A stretch of DNA of 64,000 bases, taken from assembly GCF_050320395.1 (NCBI RefSeq), contig NZ_CP144459.1, positions 124,001 to 188,000 on the forward strand, given 5' to 3'. Both the position numbers and the translations under genes were made by a program. Of this stretch, positions 57,871 through 64,000 are shown one piece after another (position 1 is the first letter of the stretch; each line of letters begins with the position of its first letter). The notes beneath the pieces were generated by a model. That model was given only the letters and a program-made list of their open reading frames with translations, did not search any database and was not told the origin of the DNA. Origin of the DNA: Treponema_C sp050320395 (lineage in GTDB: Bacteria > Spirochaetota > Spirochaetia > Treponematales > Treponemataceae).

Positions 57871-57971
57871 TTTTCCCCTTACTCGGCAAAAAAAATGTTA
57901 TAAAGGCGGTCCAAGTCTTCGCGAGAAAAATAGTCGATGGTGATGCTTCCGCGCTCGAAATTTCCTTTAAG
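57871..57971 (-). repeat. 101-bp direct repeat, right copy (native parB end)
   Basis: This is the right-hand copy of the repeat at 50067-50167, comprising the last 30 codons of parB, its stop and 8 bases beyond. The two copies bracket 7.7 kb with the transporter operon. Confidence 0.95.
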
Positions 57972-58859
57972 CGAAACCTTGGTGCCGAGCTTTTCTATAA
58001 GGTTTTGCTCAAGAAAAACATAGTCTGCATCGCGCTTGTCGGCGGGTTTTGCCGTTTTTTTTGCCGAAGCTTTTTTACCCTTATTCATTTCAGCGGCAAG
58101 CTCTTCGGCTTCACGGACGGATATACCCTCATCGATAATACGCTTAAACAGTTTGTCGCGCGAGGAGATGTCGTTGACCGATAAAACCGCACGGGCGTGT
58201 CCTGCAGAAAGGGTACCCGCCGAAAGGGCGTCCTGCATGTGTTCGGGAAGCTTTAAAAGGCGAAGGGCGTTTGCAACGGTCGAGCGGTTTTTACCGACGC
58301 GCCGGGCCGTTTCTTCCTGGTTTAAGTTGCCCAGCTCCATAAGTTTATAGTAGGCTTTTGCTTCTTCGAGCGGGTTTAAATCTTCGCGCTGAATGTTTTC
58401 GATGAGGGCGACTTCAAGTTTTTTGGTATCCGAAAATTTTTGAATACGCACGGGAACTTCTTTAAGCCCCGCCATACGGGCAGCCCGTGTGCGCCGCTCG
58501 CCTGCAATAATATAATAAAAACCGCCCTCGGCTTTTTCAACCAAGACGGGCTGAATAATGCCGTGCTCTTTTACCGAGTCCGCAAGCTCTTTGAGCGCGT
58601 CTTCATCGAATTCGCGGCGGGGCTGATGGGGGTTCGGCTGTAATAAGTCGACGGGAATAAAAACATCCGCAGCGTTTTCCGCCGTCGTGCCGGTTTCCGC
58701 CGGACGTACCGTTCCTTTAAAACCGGAGGCACTGTGAGCTTGTCCCGCTTTTTTCCCCGAGGGAACAATTTCCGCCGAAGCCGGAAGTGAAATACCCGCT
58801 TCCGATTCCGCCTGAGGCAAGAGGGCGTCAAGGCCCTTTCCCAAACCGCCCTTAGCCAT
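57879..58859 (-). CDS. parB: Chromosome partitioning protein ParB
   Basis: This 326-residue CTPase/DNA-binding protein loads at parS sites and helps chromosome segregation. It shows PNPHQPRREFDEDALKELAD (box I), YYIIAGERRTRAARMAGLKE (box II with GERR) and IENIQREDLNPLEEAKAYYK. The HTH is LNQEETARRVGKNRSTVANA, and a C-terminal dimer domain follows. It overlaps parA by 8 bp. Its last 101 bp are duplicated at 50067. No parS palindrome was recognised in the window. Confidence 0.95.
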   Translation of the reverse strand: MAKGGLGKGLDALLPQAESEAGISLPASAEIVPSGKKAGQAHSASGFKGTVRPAETGTTAENAADVFIPVDLLQPNPHQPRREFDEDALKELADSVKEHGIIQPVLVEKAEGGFYYIIAGERRTRAARMAGLKEVPVRIQKFSDTKKLEVALIENIQREDLNPLEEAKAYYKLMELGNLNQEETARRVGKNRSTVANALRLLKLPEHMQDALSAGTLSAGHARAVLSVNDISSRDKLFKRIIDEGISVREAEELAAEMNKGKKASAKKTAKPADKRDADYVFLEQNLIEKLGTKVSLKGNFERGSITIDYFSREDLDRLYNIFFAE

Positions 58860-59607
58860 GCCGTATTACCTCTTCGGCAAGTTTTTCGTAACTGCGCGCT
58901 CCTACACAGGAAGGATCGTAAAGGCAAATCGGTTTACCGTGTGAAGGCGCTTCGGAAAGCCGTACGTTGCGCGGAATGATTGTCGAGAACACCGAATCTT
59001 TAAAATAGGCTTTTACCTGTGTTACGACATCGTTTGCAAGGCGTGTGCGGGAATCATACATTGTAAAAAAAATACCGCCGATTTCCAAATTCGGATTTAT
59101 CGAAGCCTGCACTTTTTTAACCGTTTGCAGCAAAAGCGATATTCCTTCCAAGGCAAAGTATTCGCACTGCATAGGTATAAGGACGGAGTTTGCAGCTGCA
59201 AGACCGTTTAGGGTTAAAAGGCCTAAAGAAGGCGGGCAGTCTATTAAAATATAATCGTACAGAGGCAAAAGCGGCGTTAAAGCTTTTTTCAAAAAAAACT
59301 CACGTTCGGCCTGATCCACCAGTTCTATTGCCGCTCCGGATAAATCGATTGAAGCGGGAACCGCATCCAAATTGATAACTTCGGTATGACGTACGGTTTG
59401 CTCGTAGCTCGATAAGCCCGCCATCAATTCGTATATAGTGGGTTTTTCCTTGGAAATACCGACACCGGAAGACATGTTTCCCTGCGAGTCAAAATCAACT
59501 AAAAGAACTTTTTTACCGGCAGCCGCCATATATGCACCGATATTAATAGCGGATGTGGTTTTGCCGACCCCGCCTTTTTGGTTTACAAAAACATAGACCT
59601 TTGCCAT
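58852..59607 (-). CDS. parA: Chromosome partitioning ATPase ParA/Soj
   Basis: This 251-residue deviant-Walker ATPase works with ParB. It has VFVNQKGGVGKTTSAINIGA (P-loop with signature Lys), VLLVDFDSQGNMSSGVG (switch I), YILIDCPPSLGLLTLNGL (Walker B) and RNVRLSEAPSHGKPI. I chose the ATG at 59607 (MAKVYV); an ATG two codons earlier (59613) is possible. No ribosome-binding site is present; a TGATATACT extended -10 ends 6 bases upstream, so a leaderless mRNA is expected. Confidence 0.94.
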   Translation of the reverse strand: MAKVYVFVNQKGGVGKTTSAINIGAYMAAAGKKVLLVDFDSQGNMSSGVGISKEKPTIYELMAGLSSYEQTVRHTEVINLDAVPASIDLSGAAIELVDQAEREFFLKKALTPLLPLYDYILIDCPPSLGLLTLNGLAAANSVLIPMQCEYFALEGISLLLQTVKKVQASINPNLEIGGIFFTMYDSRTRLANDVVTQVKAYFKDSVFSTIIPRNVRLSEAPSHGKPICLYDPSCVGARSYEKLAEEVIRHG

Positions 59608-59613
59608 ATACAT

Positions 59614-59622
59614 AGTATATCA
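59614..59622 (-). promoter_or_regulatory. Extended -10 promoter of parA, predicted leaderless
   Basis: On the minus strand TGATATACT has the TATACT hexamer at 59614-59619, 6 bases before the ATG at 59607. No good -35 is found at 17 bp, as expected for an extended -10 promoter. Confidence 0.65.
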
Positions 59623-59673
59623 TTTTTTTTATAAAAAGTATATATTAATATAAGGAGAATATAAGGAGAATGT

Positions 59674-60186
59674 ATGCAGGAAAAGTATCTTAAAGATGTC
59701 CGTATCCACGAGTCCACCTTTATTGCATGGAACGCCCACGTAAGCGGAGATGCCGAACTGGCGGAACATACATCGGTGTGGTTTTCGGCAACCGTACGCG
59801 CGGATATGGCACCGATAAAAATCGGCAAAAACAGCAATATTCAGGATAATGCGGTTGTTCATGTGGATGAAAACATTCCCTGTATTATCGGCGAAAACGT
59901 AACCGTAGGGCACGGCGCAATTCTTCATTCATGTACGGTAGAAAACGGCTGTACCGTCGGTATGGGGGCGATTATTTTAAATGAAGCTCATATAGGAGAA
60001 AATTCGATGGTCGGTGCGGGAGCCCTTGTTACTCCGGGAAAATCGTTTCCGGCAGGAAGCTTGATTATAGGTTCTCCTGCAAAGGCCGTTCGCGATTTGC
60101 GGCCCGAAGAAATCGAAGCAATGAAAAAAAACTGCGAAAATTATGTTCTGCATGCCTGTGAGGAGAAAAAACGGGCAAAGGAATGA
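59674..60186 (+). CDS. Gamma carbonic anhydrase-like hexapeptide-repeat protein
   Basis: This 170-residue left-handed beta-helix protein has many hexapeptide turns and the three metal-ligand His positions of the gamma-CA/PaaY/YrdA group (NAVVHVD, VTVGHGAILHS). A C-terminal helix ends the protein. Carbonic anhydrase activity is common but not certain in this group. Two AAGGAGA ribosome-binding sites stand in tandem before it. The stop overlaps the next gene as ATGA. Confidence 0.9.
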   Translation: MQEKYLKDVRIHESTFIAWNAHVSGDAELAEHTSVWFSATVRADMAPIKIGKNSNIQDNAVVHVDENIPCIIGENVTVGHGAILHSCTVENGCTVGMGAIILNEAHIGENSMVGAGALVTPGKSFPAGSLIIGSPAKAVRDLRPEEIEAMKKNCENYVLHACEEKKRAKE

Positions 60187-60530
60187 GTATGACCGTACAA
60201 ACTCTTATTGAAAATTTACCTGCAAGCACTGTGTATCTTCCTCCTCATACCAATACAGTTGAATTTACCGAAGTGATTGCAGGCGATTTGATGAGCGATA
60301 TCCTGGTTTCGCAAAAAGACGGGTATCTGCTTATTACGGGGCTTGCAACCGAACAGGCTATCAGAACAGCCGATGTTTCGGGCGCGGCTGCCGTTCTTTT
60401 GGTCAATGATAAGCTTCCTTCAATCAAAATGAAAGAACTTGCGCAAAGCTGTCAAATTCCGCTTTTGGCAACAGCCTTGCCTATGTTTGAAGCCTGTTCG
60501 GCTATTTGCAGACTTATACTCTTCGGATAG
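60183..60530 (+). CDS. DRTGG-domain protein
   Basis: This 115-residue protein is a stand-alone DRTGG domain: VIAGDLMSDILVSQKDGYLL, ITGLATEQAIRTADVSGAAA, IPLLATALPMFEACSAICRL. The domain is found in phosphotransacetylases and sensor proteins and its ligand is unclear. It starts at an ATGA overlap with the carbonic anhydrase-like gene and is followed at 17 bp by a methyltransferase gene. Confidence 0.8.
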   Translation: MSMTVQTLIENLPASTVYLPPHTNTVEFTEVIAGDLMSDILVSQKDGYLLITGLATEQAIRTADVSGAAAVLLVNDKLPSIKMKELAQSCQIPLLATALPMFEACSAICRLILFG

Positions 60531-60547
60531 GCGGTACCGGATACACA

Positions 60548-61765
60548 ATGCGGCATAAAATACCGGAAACAAGCATCATAGGGCAAATTCCTCTCGATTA
60601 TACAAGTGCCGTTTTATCGAATCCGCTAAAAAAAGGAAGCTGTGCGGGAATAAAGGACTGTATAAGAGTGCGTATACGTAAAATGCCGGACGGCCGCTTT
60701 TTTGCCGAATTTTTTACCGACACGCAGGTTTTTCACCGCAGTTTCGACTCCGAACGGTTATGCTCTTTTTTGCAAAATATTCCCCGCACCGATGAGGTGT
60801 TGTGGCGGCAATGCCTTTTTATCGGCACCGAACAGGAAGTCCGCATACTCACAAATAAAAAAGGTAAAAGTACGGTTTTGACAAAATCGATTGCGGCAGC
60901 CGCTGAAAAGGTTCAAAAACAATCATTCGGTTTAAATCGGCAAAAGGACTATATTATCGGAGAAAACCGCCCCGTACCCTTTTTAATCGCCTTGGGTATT
61001 ATGAATGAGCAAGGTAAGGTGTTTGCAAAAAAATATGCAAAGTTCCGCCAAATCAACCGCTTTTTGGAATTTATAGACGATATTCTTCCCTGCCTGAGCG
61101 CCGACGGTGCGGGAACCGAACGGCCCCTTTCGGTTATAGACTTCGGCTGCGGAAAATCCTACCTTACTTTTGCCGCCTATCATTTTTTAACCGATATAAA
61201 AGGCTTAAAGGCCGAGATTGTCGGTTTGGACCTCAAGGCCGATGTCATCGAGCACTGCCGCACCCTATCCCGTGATTTGGATTGGGGCGGCTTGGACTTT
61301 CAGGTTCGGGATGTCCGCTCATACGAAGCCGCCGGCACCAAGCCCGTCGACATGGTTATTGCCCTTCATGCCTGTGATACCGCAACCGATTACGCCATCG
61401 CCTTTGCGCTAAAACACCGCGCCCGTGCCATCCTCTCGGTCCCCTGCTGCCAGCACGAATTGAATGCAAAGTTAAGTTCGGGTGGAACCTCGCAGGCGTT
61501 CAAGGCCCTGATGCGCTACGGCATTATAAAAGAGCGCTTTTGCGCCCTTGCAACCGATGTGATGCGCGCCGAATTGATAAAAAAGACCGGTTATGAGGTC
61601 GATATCTGTGAATTCATCGACACGGAACACACGCCCAAAAATCTGCTTATACGCGCGGTGCGCCGAAAAAAAGGAGCTGTCCCGAATGTTCGGAATGACA
61701 GCTCCTATGAAGATTTATGCAGTGCCCTCGGTACGCGTATTACCCTCGAAAAACTTATTGATTGA
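60548..61765 (+). CDS. SAM-dependent methyltransferase (Methyltransf_32 group)
   Basis: This 405-residue protein has a class I methyltransferase core: VIDFGCGKSYLTFAAYHFLT (SAM loop), EIVGLDLKADVIEHC, DMVIALHACDTATDYAIAFA and ILSVPCCQHELN. The VPCCQHEL motif and the preceding N-terminal region fit Methyltransf_32 proteins. The RNA or protein target is unknown. I chose the ATG at 60548; a TTG at 60506 overlaps the preceding gene. The 3' end overlaps the convergent gene by 11 bp. Confidence 0.85.
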   Translation: MRHKIPETSIIGQIPLDYTSAVLSNPLKKGSCAGIKDCIRVRIRKMPDGRFFAEFFTDTQVFHRSFDSERLCSFLQNIPRTDEVLWRQCLFIGTEQEVRILTNKKGKSTVLTKSIAAAAEKVQKQSFGLNRQKDYIIGENRPVPFLIALGIMNEQGKVFAKKYAKFRQINRFLEFIDDILPCLSADGAGTERPLSVIDFGCGKSYLTFAAYHFLTDIKGLKAEIVGLDLKADVIEHCRTLSRDLDWGGLDFQVRDVRSYEAAGTKPVDMVIALHACDTATDYAIAFALKHRARAILSVPCCQHELNAKLSSGGTSQAFKALMRYGIIKERFCALATDVMRAELIKKTGYEVDICEFIDTEHTPKNLLIRAVRRKKGAVPNVRNDSSYEDLCSALGTRITLEKLID

Positions 61766-62741
61766 CGGATTTTCCGGATTCGCGGTATGAGAGAACCATC
61801 CGTGTCAGCTTTTCTCCGACTTCTTTAGCCTTTTTCAATCCTCCCATTTCTTCTTCCAAGGTTTTATGCGGAATAATCAATTCCAGTATTAACGGAAGTG
61901 TATAAGGAGAAGCGGCAATCAATTCGCACACCCTATCCCAATCGATAACACCCGTGAAGGGAAGCATGTGTCTGTCCGATTGCTGGATTGAGCCGTCCCG
62001 ATCCGTCGAAAGGGACATATCGATGGATTTGTTGTCATGCAAGTGTACCGCGACCAATCTGCTGTAATACCTTTCAAGGAATTCATGACTGCACTCTTTA
62101 CATGCTAAAATAGAATGCCCCGAATCAAAACAGATTCCCATATATTCGGGAGAATAGCGGTCAAATAATTTATCGAATTGTTCAAACTGATATTCTTTCG
62201 GGGTGCACATAATATTTTCAATGGCAATCCGTACATTTTTCGCCCTGCAATAGGATTCCATTTCATCAAAGGATTTAAAAGCCTGTTTCCAATAGAGTTC
62301 TTTAAAGGAACCGTCTGCTTCAAAATCTTCGTAGGGCAAAACCATGTGTAAAACGATTTCTTCGGCTCCGACTGCATGCGCCAAATCGACCCTGTTTAAA
62401 ACAAGTTCCATGCCCGACAAGCGGTTGTATTCATGGGGCGAGGTAATGTCCTTTCTTGAATCGCGCAGCCGATGCCGATTTAAAAAGCGATGCTGACCGT
62501 CAATAACCCTAAAACGCGTATTTCCCTCGGATGCGTGAACGCCCTTACACTTTAAATGATATTTTTCAAGCAGTTCTTTGATTTGTATAATTTCCCATTT
62601 CGAGTACAAATATTCAAAATCCCAGTCATGACACCAGTGGACGTGCGAAAAACCGGAGTCGGCCAGTTTTTTCAGTTGACAGTCCATTGATTCGGGAGAT
62701 AATTCGTAGATTCCGAAATCACTTGCCAATGCGAGTTCCAT
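61755..62741 (-). CDS. TIM-barrel sugar-phosphate isomerase/epimerase-like protein
   Basis: This 328-residue xylose isomerase-like barrel has HVHWCHDWDFEYLYS, EEIVLHMVLPYED, VRIAIENIMCTP (Glu), GICFDSGHSILACKE (Asp, His), VAVHLHDNK (His) and LILELIIPH (Glu), all metal-ligand positions. The substrate is unknown. It is a single gene with its own palindromic operators at 62753-62809. AGGAGG precedes the ATG at 62741; the longer reading to 62780 would span the operator. Confidence 0.85.
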   Translation of the reverse strand: MELALASDFGIYELSPESMDCQLKKLADSGFSHVHWCHDWDFEYLYSKWEIIQIKELLEKYHLKCKGVHASEGNTRFRVIDGQHRFLNRHRLRDSRKDITSPHEYNRLSGMELVLNRVDLAHAVGAEEIVLHMVLPYEDFEADGSFKELYWKQAFKSFDEMESYCRAKNVRIAIENIMCTPKEYQFEQFDKLFDRYSPEYMGICFDSGHSILACKECSHEFLERYYSRLVAVHLHDNKSIDMSLSTDRDGSIQQSDRHMLPFTGVIDWDRVCELIAASPYTLPLILELIIPHKTLEEEMGGLKKAKEVGEKLTRMVLSYRESGKSVNQ

Positions 62742-62752
62742 GTATCCTCCTT

Positions 62753-62809
62753 TTTGCTTCAAGCAAACTCGACATGACAATTATTACCTTCCTTGTTCAC
62801 AATTGTCAA
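62753..62809 (-). promoter_or_regulatory. Promoter and palindromic operators of the TIM-barrel gene
   Basis: On the minus strand TTGACA (62804-62809) and TAATAA (62781-62786) are 17 bp apart. A perfect inverted repeat, TGACAATT (62775-62782) and AATTGTCA (62801-62808), brackets the promoter. A second, 15-bp palindrome TTTGCTTCAAGCAAA (62753-62767) lies between the start site and the ribosome-binding site. Confidence 0.75.
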
Positions 62810-62859
62810 TCACTCGCATATCGGCTTAATTTTTTACCGATTGACGGAGTTTCCGCGGA

Positions 62860-62895
62860 TTGACCGGAGGTTCAAAACTGCGGTACAATCGCCTT
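62860..62895 (+). promoter_or_regulatory. Promoter of rmuC, predicted leaderless
   Basis: TTGACC (62860-62865), an 18-bp spacer and TACAAT (62884-62889) are followed by CGCCTT and the ATG at 62896. No ribosome-binding site is possible in 6 bases. Confidence 0.7.
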
Positions 62896-64000
62896 ATGAT
62901 TTATTTAACCGAAATATTATGCGTTGCTATCATTGTATTGCAGCTTTTTATTATTCTTGTGCTTTTACTGCACAATCCTTCCGATACGGTTACAAAAACC
63001 GCCCGCGAAAACAGGGAAGAACTGTCGCGCACGATACAGGGTTTTTCTTCGGTATTCGATACACGTATTAAGGCTCTGCAGGATTCGATTTTTAAAATAA
63101 CCGGAGACAGCCGTCAGGAGTTTGCCGCAAGCCGTCTGGAATTGAACAGCGCTTTGCAGGCAATCCGTCAGGACAATACCGTCCAGTTGGAGAAAATGCG
63201 CTCTACGGTTGACGAAAAACTTCAGCACACGCTGGAAACCCGTTTGGGGCAGTCATTCAAATTGGTAAGCGACAGGCTCGAACAGGTACAAAAAGGCTTA
63301 GGCGAAATGAACGCCCTTGCAGCGGGTGTCGGCGATTTGCAGCGCGTGCTGTCAAATGTAAAAACAAAGGGCGTGCTCGGCGAGTTTCAGCTTGAAAATA
63401 TTTTGCAGCAGCTTTTAACCGAGGCCCAATACGGGCGGAACGTTAAAACAAAGCGCGGCAGTGCCGACGTGGTTGAGTTTGCAATCAAGATTCCCGCAAA
63501 AACAAAGGAGCCTTTCGCGGGAGGTAAAAGCGATTTTATCTGGCTGCCCGTGGACGCAAAATTTCCGACGGTGGATTATCAACGGCTGCGCACCGCCTAC
63601 GATGAAGGTGATGCCGGCGCTATTGAAACGCATACGGCGGAATTGGCCAAGCGCATCAAACTTTTTGCCAAAAGTATTGCCGATAAATACATCGACCCGC
63701 CGAATACTACCGAATTTGCCGTTATGTTTTTGCCCTTTGAAGGCTTGTATGCCGAAGTACTTCGTATTCCTTCTTTGTTTGAAAGTATCCAGCGCGAATA
63801 CCGCGTAACGATCGCCGGTCCCACAACCATATCGGCTTTTTTAAACAGTTTACAGATGGGCTTTCATTCCCTTGCGGTTGAAAAACGGACGGGAGAAGTG
63901 TGGCGGCTTTTAAACACCTTGCGCAGCGAATTTGAAGCCTTCGGCGGTATGCTTGAAAAAACGCGCGAAAAAATAGAACAGGCCGGGAAAGAATTGGAAA
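62896..64000 (+). CDS. rmuC: DNA recombination protein RmuC, 5' part (runs off window)
   Basis: The reading frame is open from the ATG at 62896 to the window end (368 codons). It starts with a membrane anchor (about 5-26, TEILCVAIIVLQLFIILVLL), then a long coiled coil (about 35-150), then the RmuC nuclease-like core: KTKGVLGEFQLENILQQLL, FIWLPVDAKFPTVDYQRL, TEFAVMFLPFEGLYAEVLR and TIAGPTTISAFLNSLQMGF. RmuC limits DNA inversions and has been linked to phage defence. The end of the gene is outside the window. Confidence 0.93.
   Translation, partial: MIYLTEILCVAIIVLQLFIILVLLLHNPSDTVTKTARENREELSRTIQGFSSVFDTRIKALQDSIFKITGDSRQEFAASRLELNSALQAIRQDNTVQLEKMRSTVDEKLQHTLETRLGQSFKLVSDRLEQVQKGLGEMNALAAGVGDLQRVLSNVKTKGVLGEFQLENILQQLLTEAQYGRNVKTKRGSADVVEFAIKIPAKTKEPFAGGKSDFIWLPVDAKFPTVDYQRLRTAYDEGDAGAIETHTAELAKRIKLFAKSIADKYIDPPNTTEFAVMFLPFEGLYAEVLRIPSLFESIQREYRVTIAGPTTISAFLNSLQMGFHSLAVEKRTGEVWRLLNTLRSEFEAFGGMLEKTREKIEQAGKELE

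Noticed and set aside
1..64000. tRNA, rRNA, tmRNA, RNase P RNA or SRP RNA genes
   Set aside because: The intergenic gaps are short and none contains a recognisable structured RNA signature such as GGTTCRANTCC.

Overview
The window looks like an origin-proximal stretch of an oral-type Treponema chromosome (Spirochaetota). It opens with rpmH-rnpA-yidD-yidC-jag and, about 55 kb later, carries parA-parB. It encodes a cyclophilin-FKBP fusion of the kind described from Treponema, YARHG-type remnants, and many secreted proteins and lipoproteins without close functional names. Base composition is moderate, with clearly AT-richer accessory patches, so it resembles neither the AT-rich T. denticola nor T. 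pallidum. The species call is inference only.

Layout. 1-5318: ribosome/RNase P/membrane insertion cluster, a secreted unknown and a dual-family prolyl isomerase. 5326-8598: accessory patch with hairpin repeats, a candidate secreted pair, and two toxin-antitoxin (TA) systems. 8546-15891: tRNA t6A cyclase TcdA, oligoendopeptidase F, and glycogen breakdown (glgX-glgP). 15959-24459: a protease with a probable outer-membrane barrel, two small exported proteins, a phosphodiesterase-like enzyme, a large TPR protein and a LamG/FN3 protein. 24486-31285: uvrC, an aldehyde dehydrogenase, a macrodomain hydrolase, prfA and serine dehydratase. 31287-33086: a degenerate transglycosylase-like lipoprotein and a DUF6933/TPR-like protein. 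33505-37961: a TolC-MacA-MacB-like efflux operon. 37994-43283: a queuosine-precursor transporter, then an N-acetylhexosamine kinase with a sugar ABC transporter. 43334-46619: a Fur/Zur-controlled zinc operon. 46750-50061: accessory patch with a broken toxin, intact antitoxins, an exported flagellar-rod-like protein, gene remnants and a DinJ-YafQ system. 50067-57971: a seven-gene sugar-phosphate-type ABC operon bracketed by a 101-bp direct repeat of the 3' end of parB. 57879-64000: parB, parA, a gamma carbonic anhydrase-like protein, a DRTGG protein, a methyltransferase, a TIM-barrel enzyme and partial rmuC.

Three signals stand out. (1) Several unlinked genes (macrodomain, prfA, fur/zur, parA, rmuC, probably glgX) have a -10 hexamer ending exactly 6 (or 7) nt before the start codon and no Shine-Dalgarno, which predicts leaderless mRNAs; in fur/zur the Fur-type operator covers the -10 and reaches the start codon. 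(2) The transporter operon next to parB looks like an insertion that displaced and regenerated the parB tail (100/101 identity, the one difference silent). (3) A signal-peptide protein at 48317-49135 keeps both the central and C-terminal signatures of flagellar rod proteins (FlgF/FlgG) but sits in a toxin-antitoxin patch.

No rRNA, tRNA, CRISPR array, insertion sequence or integrase gene was recognised. All function calls come from reading motifs in the sequence; no database search was run.
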